Of a DNA stretch of 64,000 nucleotides, positions 34,001-42,360 are shown piece after piece (the stretch's first letter is position 1; every line of letters starts with the position of its first letter). Origin of the DNA: Spirochaetaceae bacterium. GTDB lineage: Bacteria; Spirochaetota; Spirochaetia; SZUA-6; DRHE01. The stretch spans positions 548,519 through 612,518 of the forward strand of contig CP070696.1 of NCBI GenBank assembly GCA_020353535.1. Direction: 5' to 3'. The notes beneath the pieces were generated by a model, which was not told the DNA's origin, searched no databases, and saw nothing but the letters and a program-made list of their open reading frames with translations. A program made the position numbers and the translations under genes.

Positions 34001-36350
34001 GAAAAAAGAGCAGCGTACCTATGTCGGTAAATCCCTTCCCAAGAATGACGCTTTGGCTCTGGCCACCGCCCAGGAATATTTTACCGCCGACTATCCTCTG
34101 GAAAACCCGTTGCACTGTGCTCTCCTCCACTCGCCCCACGCCCACGCAGAGATCCGCTCTATCGATACGGAGCAAGCCCGCGGCGTTGCCGGTGTGACCG
34201 ACATCCTCACCTTCCAGAACGTACCGCGGATCCTGCACACCTCAGCCGGACAGGGCTACCCCGAACCCTCCCCCTATGACGCGGTGCTATTCGACAGACG
34301 GATGCGCTTCGTGGGCGATCGGGTTGCTCTGGTAGCGGCGGAAACTCTCGAGGCAGCCCGGGAAGCGGTGCAGAAGATAAACGTGGATTACGAAGTACTG
34401 GAGCCGCTTTTGGACCGTCGACAGGCAATGAGCGACAAGGTGCCCCGGCTGCACGGCGGGGAGGACCACGCCAAGATTCCCGTGGCCTACGAACCGGAAA
34501 GGAACCTGGCCGCGGAGGTGCAGATCGCCTTCGGTGACCTGAAGGAGGGATTCGCAGGGGCTGCGTTCATCGAGGAGCAGAACTACAGTCTGCCGGCAGC
34601 TTCTCACTGCGCCATGGAGCCCCACGCTGCTCTGGCCTACCTCGATCAGCGGGGCCGACTGGTTATCGTCTCCACGACCCAGGTGCCTTTTCACGCCCGC
34701 CGGATTGTCAGCAAGCTGATCGAGTGCCCTCTGCATCAGATCCGGGTGATTAAACCGAGAATCGGCGGAGGATTCGGGGGAAAACAAGAGGTGATCCTTG
34801 AACCCCTGGTTGCCCTGGTAACCTGGCGAAACAAGCGACCGGCCCGCCTGGTGCTATCCCGCCGGGAGGTTTTCATCGCCACCCGAACCCGTCACGCCGC
34901 GGATCTGCACATGAAAACCGCTGCAGCCAAGGATGGCCGCATCACGGCCTTGCAGATGGACTGCCTGTTGGAGGCGGGGGCTTACGGTACCCACTCCCTG
35001 ACCGTATTGTCCAACGTCGGGGCCAAAGTCCTGCCTCTGTTCAACAAGATCGAGAACATCCGCTTCCACGGCCGCTCAGTGTATACCAACCTGCCCGTGT
35101 CCGGAGCTTACCGCGGTTACGGAGCAACCCAGGGCTACTTTGCCTGGAATCAACAGATCGACGCTGTAGCCCGCTGGGCCGGGCAGGACCTGGTGGAGTT
35201 CTGCAAGCGCTGGCACATCCGTACCGGGGAGACTTCCGCGGTCTTCGAAGCCCTGGGTGAGGGCAAAGAGGGAGTCAGCCAGGTCGTTCAATCCTGCGGC
35301 CTGAGTGAATGCCTGGATCGTGGTGCCCGGGAAATCGAGTGGGCCGCAAAACGGGACAAGAAGATCAAAGTCGGGGCGGACAAAGTCAAGGGCGTGGGCC
35401 TTGCCATAGCCATGCAGGGGTCCGGCATCCCCCTGATCGACATGGGGGCGGCATCGATGAAGATGAACGAGGACGGTTCCCTTAATCTCTACGTCGGCGC
35501 TACCGACATAGGCACCGGGTCGGATACGATCCTGGCCCAGATTGCCGCGGAGGTGCTGGACATCCCGATTGAAAAGATCCTCGTGCTTTCCTCGGACACC
35601 GACCTCACTCCCTTCGACGTGGGCGCCTACGCCTCTTCCACCACCTACGTTTCCGGCCAGGCGGTCAAAGCCTGCGCAGAAAAGATAGCCGAGCAGATCC
35701 TGAGAACCGCGGCAGCGCTGCTTGAGAGGGATCGGCAGTATCTGATCCTCGAGTCCGAGTCGGTGCGGGACCCCGGCAGCAAGCAACAGCTCACCTTCGA
35801 GGAGATTGCCACCAGCGCCACCTACAACCGGGATCAATACCAGATCCAGGCCCAGGCCTCCTACACGTGCCAGCAGTCACCGCCACCGTTCATCGCCCAG
35901 TTCGCCGAGGTGGATGTGGATATCCGGACCGGCCGCGTTGAGGTGGTGCGCTTCGTCAGCGCCGCGGACTGCGGGCTGCCGATCAATCCGTGCCTGGCGG
36001 AGGGACAGATCGAAGGAGCGGTGGTCAACGGCCTCAGCTACGCCCTCTGGGAGGAGTATCGCTACGACAAAAACGGCCGCATGACCAATCCCCGCTTCTG
36101 GGACTACAAGATCTTCTCCGCCAGGGATATCCCCGATATCCGGACCATCCTGGTCGAAACCGAAGAACCCACCGGTCCCTTCGGCGCCAAGTCGATCGGA
36201 GAGGTGGCGATCAACGGTCCGGCCCCGGCCATCGCCAACGCCGTCTACGACGCTGTGGGGGTGCGCATCCGGAGTTTGCCCATCACCCCGGAGAAAGTCT
36301 GGCGGGGGCTTCACAATACCGGGAGCTCAGACCAGGCGAGAAATCCGTGA
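33993..36350 (+). CDS. Molybdopterin-binding large subunit of a molybdenum hydroxylase (xanthine-dehydrogenase-like)
   Basis: A 785-residue protein. Molybdopterin landmarks: RIGGGFGGKQEVILEP near residues 255-270, GAYRGYGATQGYFAWNQQID, and the C-terminal GPFGAKSIGEVAINGPAPAIANAV, whose Glu is the catalytic base. The active-site pattern is that of purine hydroxylases rather than CO dehydrogenase: the AYRxCSFR loop of the latter is absent. With the deaminase that follows it likely forms a purine (xanthine/hypoxanthine/guanine) catabolic unit. Its stop overlaps the next gene's GTG (GTGA). Confidence 0.92.
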   Translation: MGEKKEQRTYVGKSLPKNDALALATAQEYFTADYPLENPLHCALLHSPHAHAEIRSIDTEQARGVAGVTDILTFQNVPRILHTSAGQGYPEPSPYDAVLFDRRMRFVGDRVALVAAETLEAAREAVQKINVDYEVLEPLLDRRQAMSDKVPRLHGGEDHAKIPVAYEPERNLAAEVQIAFGDLKEGFAGAAFIEEQNYSLPAASHCAMEPHAALAYLDQRGRLVIVSTTQVPFHARRIVSKLIECPLHQIRVIKPRIGGGFGGKQEVILEPLVALVTWRNKRPARLVLSRREVFIATRTRHAADLHMKTAAAKDGRITALQMDCLLEAGAYGTHSLTVLSNVGAKVLPLFNKIENIRFHGRSVYTNLPVSGAYRGYGATQGYFAWNQQIDAVARWAGQDLVEFCKRWHIRTGETSAVFEALGEGKEGVSQVVQSCGLSECLDRGAREIEWAAKRDKKIKVGADKVKGVGLAIAMQGSGIPLIDMGAASMKMNEDGSLNLYVGATDIGTGSDTILAQIAAEVLDIPIEKILVLSSDTDLTPFDVGAYASSTTYVSGQAVKACAEKIAEQILRTAAALLERDRQYLILESESVRDPGSKQQLTFEEIATSATYNRDQYQIQAQASYTCQQSPPPFIAQFAEVDVDIRTGRVEVVRFVSAADCGLPINPCLAEGQIEGAVVNGLSYALWEEYRYDKNGRMTNPRFWDYKIFSARDIPDIRTILVETEEPTGPFGAKSIGEVAINGPAPAIANAVYDAVGVRIRSLPITPEKVWRGLHNTGSSDQARNP

Positions 36351-37750
36351 TCTTGTTGAAAAATTGCTACGCCCTCTACCCGGACCCCGCCGATCCGGAT
36401 TGCGAACCCCTCCGGGGCGTCGACCTGCTGATCCAGGGCAACCGTATCAACCGCATTGGCAGACAGCTTCCTGCACCGAAGAACGGCATACCACCCGCCG
36501 CAGGCAGCGGCGCCTCAGCCGCCCTTCAAACCATCGACGCCTCCCGTTGCGTGGTGGTTCCCGGATTCGTCAACACCCACCACCACTTCTACCAGGTTCT
36601 GACCCGCAACCTACCGGCGGTGCAGAACGCCAAACTGTTCACCTGGCTCGTCTACCTCTACGAAATCTGGAAAAACATAGATGAGGAGGCGGTCCTGGTC
36701 TCTTCTCAGGTAGCCTTGGGGGAGCTGGCCAAAACCGGCTGCACCTGCACCACGGACCACCACTACCTCTATCCCAACGGCTTTAGCGCCGACCTGATGG
36801 GACTGCAGTTCGAAGCGGCGGACAGGATCGGCATGCGCTTTACCCCAACCCGCGGCTCGATGAGCCTGAGCAAGAAGGATGGAGGTCTTCCACCGGATTC
36901 GGTCGTCCAGACGGAGGAACAAATCCTGGAGGACAGCCTCCGCGTGATCGAGCAGTACCACGATCCCAGCCCTCTGGCCATGCGCAAGGTGGTGCTGGCT
37001 CCCTGCAGTCCGTTTTCCGTCAGCCGGGAGCTGATGGTGGAGACCGCGCGGTTGGCGCGCTCTCACGCAGTGCGGCTCCACACTCACCTGGCTGAGACCG
37101 AAGACGAGGACGAGTACTGCCTGCGCAAATACGGCAAACGGCCCCTCGAACTCATGGAGCAGTGGGAGTTTGTCGGCGAGGATGTATCCTACGCCCACGG
37201 AATCCACTTCAGCGACGAAGAGCTCGAGGTGCTGCACCAGTCCGGTACAGCGGTCTGCCACTGCCCCTCCTCCAACATGAGGCTGGGAAGCGGCATCGCC
37301 CGGGTCAAGGAAATGATCGAAAAAGGGATCACCGTATCCCTGGCCGTGGACGGCTCGGCCTCCAACGACGCCTCGGATTTCCTTGGTGAGATGCGTCAGG
37401 CCCTGTTTTTGCAGCGGGTTCGCTACGGCGCGGATGCCATTACCGTGCCCCAGATCTTTGCCCTTGCAACCCGCAACGGGGCGAAGGTGCTCAACTTCTC
37501 CGAGCTCGGCAGGATCGAGGAAGGTTGGGGCGCCGATCTGGCCCTGTTCGACGTACATAAACTGGCCTACGCCGGTGCTCTGTCCGACCCCCTGGCCGCC
37601 TTGTTGTTCGCCGGGGTCGACCATCGCAGCGAGTACACCATCATCAACGGCCGGCTGGTGGTACGACAGGGTAAGCTGACCGGAGTGGATGAGAGCGATC
37701 TTACTGAGAAAGCCAACCGCATTGCCGCGCGGATTCAGAAAATCGGTTAG
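36347..37750 (+). CDS. Amidohydrolase, 8-oxoguanine-deaminase/hydroxyatrazine-hydrolase type
   Basis: A 467-residue metal-dependent hydrolase. The GTG at 36347 overlapping the upstream stop is chosen; the frame runs further back but only inside the large subunit gene. Marks: VVPGFVNTHHHFYQVLTRNLP (metal HxH, HHH), CTCTTDHHYLYPNG, HTHLAETEDEDEYC, ISYAHG-like VSYAHGIHFSDEEL, CHCPSSNMRLGSGIA and LAVDGSASNDASDFLGEMR with the metal Asp. HLAET plus NMRLGSG fits 8-oxoguanine deaminases, which turn 8-oxoguanine into uric acid, a fitting step after a purine hydroxylase. Confidence 0.9.
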   Translation: MILLKNCYALYPDPADPDCEPLRGVDLLIQGNRINRIGRQLPAPKNGIPPAAGSGASAALQTIDASRCVVVPGFVNTHHHFYQVLTRNLPAVQNAKLFTWLVYLYEIWKNIDEEAVLVSSQVALGELAKTGCTCTTDHHYLYPNGFSADLMGLQFEAADRIGMRFTPTRGSMSLSKKDGGLPPDSVVQTEEQILEDSLRVIEQYHDPSPLAMRKVVLAPCSPFSVSRELMVETARLARSHAVRLHTHLAETEDEDEYCLRKYGKRPLELMEQWEFVGEDVSYAHGIHFSDEELEVLHQSGTAVCHCPSSNMRLGSGIARVKEMIEKGITVSLAVDGSASNDASDFLGEMRQALFLQRVRYGADAITVPQIFALATRNGAKVLNFSELGRIEEGWGADLALFDVHKLAYAGALSDPLAALLFAGVDHRSEYTIINGRLVVRQGKLTGVDESDLTEKANRIAARIQKIG

Positions 37751-37791
37751 GTCGCGAATCCTTCACACACGAGCTGCCCTATCTCCGCTCA

Positions 37792-39603
37792 TCAGTCTGC
37801 CAACACCCGGTTGATGCGTTCGATCAGCTCTTGGGCGGTAAAAGGCTTGGCCAGAAACGGAAACCCTGTCTCGGAGACGTTGTAATCCTTGAGACGGTCA
37901 CTGGCATAGCCAGAAATAAGCAGGCAACGAATGTTCGGCTGCTGGCGCCGCAGCTGCGTACACAATTCGACGCCACTCATACCCGGCATCACCAGGTCCG
38001 TAAGCACAAGATCGATGGACTTTGCGGCGCGCCGCCACATCTCCATGGCCTGCTCTCCATCCTTGGCCGATAAAATCACAAACCCGTGTTTTCGCAGGGT
38101 AAGGCTGATGAACTCCCGTACCCACGACTCATCTTCGACGACAAGAATGGCCATGCCGGTGCCGCTTTTCACTGCCTCCGATTCTGTCCCAACTGCAGCG
38201 TGTTTTCCCGAACTCGATTCTTCTATCCTGGGAAGATAGATTTCGAAGGTCGTGCCTTCTCCCGGTTCACTGATTGCGTAAATGAATCCCCCGCTCTGCT
38301 TTATGATTCCGTACACAGTCGACAGACCAAGACCCGAACCCTTTCCCACTGCTTTGGTCGTGTAGAACGGTTCGAACAGGTGAGCAAGCGTATCCGAGCT
38401 CATCCCCGTGCCTGTGTCGGAAAAATCAATCTTCACATACTCTCCGGCAACCAAGGCCGGGCGCTCGGCGATTTGCCCTTGATTCGGCCGGACATTGGCA
38501 AGCCGGATCGTGATCCTGCCGCCTTTGGGCATAGCGTCTCTTGAGTTGATCGCCAGGTTGAGAATTACCTGCTCCATCTGTACCGGGTCGGCCTCGATTT
38601 TCCAGATCCCTCCGGGATCCTCAATAGCCAGAACGATGTCCTCACCGATCAAGCGACGCAACATCTGCTCGCTCCTCTGGACGAGTTCCACCGGATCGAG
38701 GATCTTCGGCTGAAGGATCTGTTTACGGCTGAAGGCCAGAAGCTGTTGGGTCAGTGAGGAAGCCCGCTTGGCGGCGGCTCGGATCTCCTCCACCTCTTCG
38801 CGCAGAGTACTGGCCGAATCGATCTCCCCCAAAAGAACGTCACTGTAGCCACCGATCACGGTCAAAAGATTGTTGAAGTCGTGGGCGATTCCCCCGGCCA
38901 AGCGCCCGATCGCCTCCAGTCGCTGAGACCGCCGGATCTGCTCCTCCATATCCTTGCGAGCCCGAAGATCCCGGGCAACGGAGAGAGTGATCGGCCTGCC
39001 ACCGAACTCGAACATCCGGCTGCTGATCTCCACCGGAATTCTCCTCCCGTCTTTGGTTATCAGGATTCGCTCGAAGATCAGACGCGTTTGCTGCCGAAGC
39101 TTCTGAGATGTTACCCGTTCGTCTGTGAAGAATTCAGAGGCGATGATGTCCATTGGAGCAAGCTTGAGCAGCTCTTCCCGGGAATATCCGAGAAGCTCGC
39201 AGGCCAACTCATTGACCGCGATGAACTGTCCGGTTGCGCCCTCCTCAGTGTAACCGTGAACAAAAACAGAATCGTTTCCGCTGTTAAAAAGCATTTCGTA
39301 GCGTTCCTTGCTCTGAACAAGCTCGTTTTCGGCCGACTGCTGCACATAGGTGTAGATCAGAAAAATGAAAAGGATCGGGATCAGGGCCACCACGAAATCC
39401 TCATAGGTTTCGAGGATGTGACTGATGCCGGCCCATTCTAGAAGGTTCCCTATATTGTGGATGAAGGAGAACAGCAGTAAAAAGAACAGACCAAGCCTCA
39501 GCTGTCCTGGAAAAACGCCCCGAGGTCCTGTAAGAAGCACAACAACCGTGACCAGAGTTGTCAGCACCGCTGCAGCGTCGATCAGGGAGATCGCAGAGAT
39601 CAC
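37792..39603 (-). CDS. Hybrid sensor histidine kinase (membrane, PAS, kinase, receiver)
   Basis: A 603-residue protein. The GTG at 39603 is used because it overlaps the upstream stop (GTGA) and GGGGGG precedes it. Order: about three membrane segments (8-95), PAS domain (about 100-215, GYSREELLKLAPMDII), HisKA with RLAGGIAHDFNNLLTVIGG, ATPase core with NLAINSRDAMPKGG, DTGTGM and GSGLGLS, then a receiver (about 485-603: ILVVEDE, phospho-Asp in LVLTDLVMPGMSG, Lys in FLAKPF). HDFNN-type H-box and fused receiver are common in delta-proteobacterial/spirochaete kinases. Target unknown. Confidence 0.92.
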   Translation of the reverse strand: MISAISLIDAAAVLTTLVTVVVLLTGPRGVFPGQLRLGLFFLLLFSFIHNIGNLLEWAGISHILETYEDFVVALIPILFIFLIYTYVQQSAENELVQSKERYEMLFNSGNDSVFVHGYTEEGATGQFIAVNELACELLGYSREELLKLAPMDIIASEFFTDERVTSQKLRQQTRLIFERILITKDGRRIPVEISSRMFEFGGRPITLSVARDLRARKDMEEQIRRSQRLEAIGRLAGGIAHDFNNLLTVIGGYSDVLLGEIDSASTLREEVEEIRAAAKRASSLTQQLLAFSRKQILQPKILDPVELVQRSEQMLRRLIGEDIVLAIEDPGGIWKIEADPVQMEQVILNLAINSRDAMPKGGRITIRLANVRPNQGQIAERPALVAGEYVKIDFSDTGTGMSSDTLAHLFEPFYTTKAVGKGSGLGLSTVYGIIKQSGGFIYAISEPGEGTTFEIYLPRIEESSSGKHAAVGTESEAVKSGTGMAILVVEDESWVREFISLTLRKHGFVILSAKDGEQAMEMWRRAAKSIDLVLTDLVMPGMSGVELCTQLRRQQPNIRCLLISGYASDRLKDYNVSETGFPFLAKPFTAQELIERINRVLAD

Positions 39604-39872
39604 CGCTTCCCCCCCTTGTACACGAATTGGACACACCAAACCAGAATTAAAAGCGCGCTTGCCAGATACGCCAAGTGCTCCAACACGTTCAACGTTCCGG
39701 GCCACACGAATCCTTCGGCCACGGTAAACGCCCAAGCCGCGAGCAGGGAGTAAAAACCATAAAGCAGGAAGGCCATTTCAGGTAAATTCTTCAGACGCAC
39801 GTTGTTGAGCCGAATGAAGATCAAACCGCCCATCCCAAACAGCAGCAGAATCAGTTCGTTGGCTTGAATCAT
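39600..39872 (-). CDS. Small membrane protein coupled to the hybrid kinase
   Basis: A 90-residue protein with three hydrophobic stretches (about 6-22, 32-54 and 62-82), ending in a positively charged VYKGGKR tail that should face the cytoplasm. No family recognised. Its stop overlaps the kinase start by four bases (GTGA), so the two are made together. It could be an accessory sensor or a split-off part of the kinase's membrane domain. It begins 23 bases from the divergent transporter frame. Confidence 0.78.
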   Translation of the reverse strand: MIQANELILLLFGMGGLIFIRLNNVRLKNLPEMAFLLYGFYSLLAAWAFTVAEGFVWPGTLNVLEHLAYLASALLILVWCVQFVYKGGKR

Positions 39873-39895
39873 GACCTTATAGACTCTAATTAAAT

Positions 39896-40858
39896 GTGCG
39901 AGGCTTTACAATAACGATCGTCCGCAGTACTGTGGGGGCCGTGGGCGGCAGCTCAAAACCGCACTTCCAATCTTCGAAGCGAAAATCCATCCGCGGCGAA
40001 CTGCCGATGCTGCTATCGGTGCTCGGCCTGGCGATGATGCAGTCCCTGGCCCGCTATTTGGGAAATTCGGTCAGCTCGTGGACCAAGACCTTCTACCGCA
40101 GCCTGTTCACAGTTGTCATCATCCTGGCCTGGATGCTCGTCAGGAAGGAGAAACTCCGTTTTAATAATCGGCCTCTGCTTCTCTTAAGAGCAGTTGCCGG
40201 GGCGTTTGCCATCAGCTTCTTCTTCTGGACGATCGACCTGATCGGCCTTCTCACCGCCACACTGTACCTCTACGTTTATCCGGTGTTTGCCATCCTGTTC
40301 GCCGTACTGCTGTTCAAAGAACGCTTCTCCCCATGGATCCTGTTGCCTCTGGCTGCCGCTCTTGCCGGACTCTATCTGATCGTCAATCCCGACTTCGAGG
40401 ATTTCAGCCTGGGCCACGGGGTCGGCTTGGCCACTGCCCTTCTCAGCGGCATTTCCCGGGCGGCTCTGCGCCAGCTAAGAAAGACGGACAGCCCGAGCAA
40501 CATCGTCATCCTGTTCATGGGCTTCGCCGTGGTACTGTCGGGGATCGGCGTCCTCGTCATTCCGGGGCAAAGCTGGTTGTTCGTCCCGTCCCGGGAGCTC
40601 AATATCCGGACCATCTGGATCCTACTCGTGGCTATCGCCCTGTTCTCAGCCTTTTCCCATATCATGGTGACCGTGGCCTACGGGAGGCTGTCCACCGCCA
40701 CAGCCTCGATCATGACCATGCTGAACCTGCCGATCACGGCAGTAATGGCGGTGCTCTACTTTCATGAACCCCTCACCGTGTATAAAATCGTCGGGGGATT
40801 ATTGATCACCGCGGCGGGAATCGGGGTGTCTTTTATCCCTTCCCGAGGGAATCTCTAA
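39896..40858 (+). CDS. DMT-superfamily (EamA) transporter
   Basis: A protein of up to 320 residues with about ten hydrophobic segments in two EamA repeats: LPMLLSVLGLAMMQSLARYLG...FYRSLFTVVIILAWML and FFFWTIDLIGLLTATLYLYVYPVFAILFAVLLFKERFSPW in the first, SHIMVTVAYGRLSTATASIMTMLNLPITAVMAVLYFHEPL in the second. It moves small metabolites, substrate unknown. The start is unsure: GTG 39896 has no clear ribosome site and the ATG at 40007 matches the usual family start better. It ends four bases inside the convergent nitroreductase gene. Confidence 0.85.
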   Translation: MRGFTITIVRSTVGAVGGSSKPHFQSSKRKSIRGELPMLLSVLGLAMMQSLARYLGNSVSSWTKTFYRSLFTVVIILAWMLVRKEKLRFNNRPLLLLRAVAGAFAISFFFWTIDLIGLLTATLYLYVYPVFAILFAVLLFKERFSPWILLPLAAALAGLYLIVNPDFEDFSLGHGVGLATALLSGISRAALRQLRKTDSPSNIVILFMGFAVVLSGIGVLVIPGQSWLFVPSRELNIRTIWILLVAIALFSAFSHIMVTVAYGRLSTATASIMTMLNLPITAVMAVLYFHEPLTVYKIVGGLLITAAGIGVSFIPSRGNL

Positions 40859-41436
40859 CCGTAAGCCTTCAGCACCAAATCCGCTAATTTGCGTTTGGGT
40901 ACGTGGTGTACTCGATCCTCCGTCCGGTAGTAGGTGATCGACTCGCCCTCATCCACCTCCTCCAGCACTACCCGTTCCACCGGCTTGCCCAGGGCGATGA
41001 CCAGCTGGATCTGCATGCCTTCCCCCAGCTCCAGTATCTTTCTGAGTTTTTCCTTGCGCACGTTGCCGAGCATGCAGCCTCCCAATCCCCGCGCCGCTGC
41101 GCCCAACAGGATCGTCTGAGCGACGATGCCCAGATCGACTCTGGCCCAATCCCAGGTGTCCTTTTCGGCCACGATTACGACGTAGCCCGTCGGGCGTTCC
41201 CCTTCCTCCGGTCCGGGCCAGTCGGGAAGCGAGGCGGCCCAGCCGAGGGTTTCGAAGATCCTGCTGTTGATCTCCGCCGAGCTGGACAGTGCGTAGCGAA
41301 ACACCTGTAGATTCCCCGCCGAGGGAGCCGTGCGTGCCAGATCCACAAGCTCCAGCAGCAGCTCCCGGCTCAAACCGTGGCTCTGGTCGAAGCGGCGATA
41401 GGAACGGTTTTTTTTGACAATTTCCCTGAACTCCAC
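40855..41436 (-). CDS. Nitroreductase-family protein
   Basis: A 193-residue flavoprotein: N-terminal FREIVKKNRSYRRFDQS, FMN-contact ARTAPSAGNLQVFRYAL, central VDLGIVAQTILLGAAARGLGGCMLGNV and C-terminal IALGKPVERVVLEEV. The GTG start at 41436 follows GGAG. It reduces nitro groups, quinones or other electron acceptors with NAD(P)H. The 41437-41652 gap upstream holds no convincing gene; one stretch, LAEIRTMVDEVNAADLLDF, looks protein-like in frame but lacks a start and family. Confidence 0.9.
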   Translation of the reverse strand: MEFREIVKKNRSYRRFDQSHGLSRELLLELVDLARTAPSAGNLQVFRYALSSSAEINSRIFETLGWAASLPDWPGPEEGERPTGYVVIVAEKDTWDWARVDLGIVAQTILLGAAARGLGGCMLGNVRKEKLRKILELGEGMQIQLVIALGKPVERVVLEEVDEGESITYYRTEDRVHHVPKRKLADLVLKAYG

Positions 41437-41652
41437 GGCTGTCTCCTATTCACATTCGCTGTACAGCCATCATTCCACCTTTATTGAGAAGAGACAACCG
41501 CGGTTTAAAATTGTGTACAGCTGCCCTGGACCCCCAGCCTCCGCCGTGTTGAGCCTCGCGGAGATTCGGACTATGGTTGATGAGGTGAATGCGGCCGACC
41601 TGCTGGATTTCCGGCTTTCAGCGGTCCCCGATCCAAGCGCAAGGAGTAGTCG

Positions 41653-42195
41653 ATGCGTCATACCATAACCCTATCCTCCAATCCCCGCATGATCATCCTC
41701 ATCCTGGTGGTGATCTCCCTTCCTGCGATGGCGGTCCTGCTGCTGATCTTCGCGGGCACACTCTTCGGCATCATTGCCTTGGCCGGGGCAGCCTATCTGG
41801 ACTACACGATGCTGCGTTTCTTCCGCAATCATCTGAAGAGCTGGGTGGAAACCACGGATACAGAGCTAAAATGTCGCCTGCCCGACGGAGACCTGCTGGA
41901 GTTCTCCTGGGATCGGGTGACCGCCGCCGGCTACTGTACCCAGGAACGGGGCCGCCCTTTCCTGTTCGTCTACCGCGAAGAGGGGGACAAACTCGTGACC
42001 GTCCCGAAAGAATACAGCGAATTCGAAGCCCTCCATTCAATAATAAGGCAACGGACTCCCTTTCAGGAGCTGAGTCTCGGCAGAGGAGAGACCATCCAGG
42101 AAAGGCTGAAGACCATGCTCAAGATCGATACCGGTGGCGATACCAACGCAAAGGAGGCGGAGAAACGCGAGGCAACAGAGGAGAATCCCGACTGA
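41653..42195 (+). CDS. Membrane protein with two hydrophobic segments and a PH-like domain
   Basis: A 180-residue protein. Residues 12-33 and 36-52 are hydrophobic; the rest is a cytoplasmic domain with alternating hydrophobic strands (DTELKCRLPDGDLLEFSWDRVTAAGYC, PFLFVYREEGDKLVTVPKEYSEFEALHSIIRQRTPF) typical of bacterial PH/YcxB-like modules, and a charged Glu/Lys/Asn C-terminus. A clear AAGGAG precedes the ATG. Function unknown; it is followed by the nitroreductase remnant and the flavoprotein reductase on the same strand. Confidence 0.78.
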   Translation: MRHTITLSSNPRMIILILVVISLPAMAVLLLIFAGTLFGIIALAGAAYLDYTMLRFFRNHLKSWVETTDTELKCRLPDGDLLEFSWDRVTAAGYCTQERGRPFLFVYREEGDKLVTVPKEYSEFEALHSIIRQRTPFQELSLGRGETIQERLKTMLKIDTGGDTNAKEAEKREATEENPD

Positions 42196-42252
42196 GTCCC
42201 CGGTCGAAACTCAAGAATCCAACCTTGCAGAAGGACACGCAGAGGAACAATC

Positions 42253-42360
42253 ATGGACATCTTTGAAGCGATCCGCACCTGTCCACTCTTCCCGTCAGGC
42301 CCGTAAGAAGCCGTTATCTGAGATCGTCTACTTTGAAACATACGGGAAGCGGGAGAAATC
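42253..42360 (+). pseudogene. Nitroreductase remnant: N- and C-terminal ends joined by deletion
   Basis: An ATG with upstream GAGGAAC opens a frame reading MDIFEAIRT, the standard nitroreductase N-terminus, and stops after 17 codons. Immediately after, in another frame, comes RKKPLSEIVYFETYG, the standard nitroreductase C-terminus. About 150 residues between are missing. The remnant runs up to the flavoprotein gene at 42361. Confidence 0.65.

Noticed and set aside
35990..36346. Upstream extension of the amidohydrolase frame
   Set aside because: Lies wholly inside the molybdopterin subunit gene; the GTG at 36347 with a GTGA overlap is the natural start.
41437..41652. Possible small gene between nitroreductase and the PH-like membrane protein
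   Set aside because: One frame looks protein-like for about 20 residues but has no start, ribosome site or family match.
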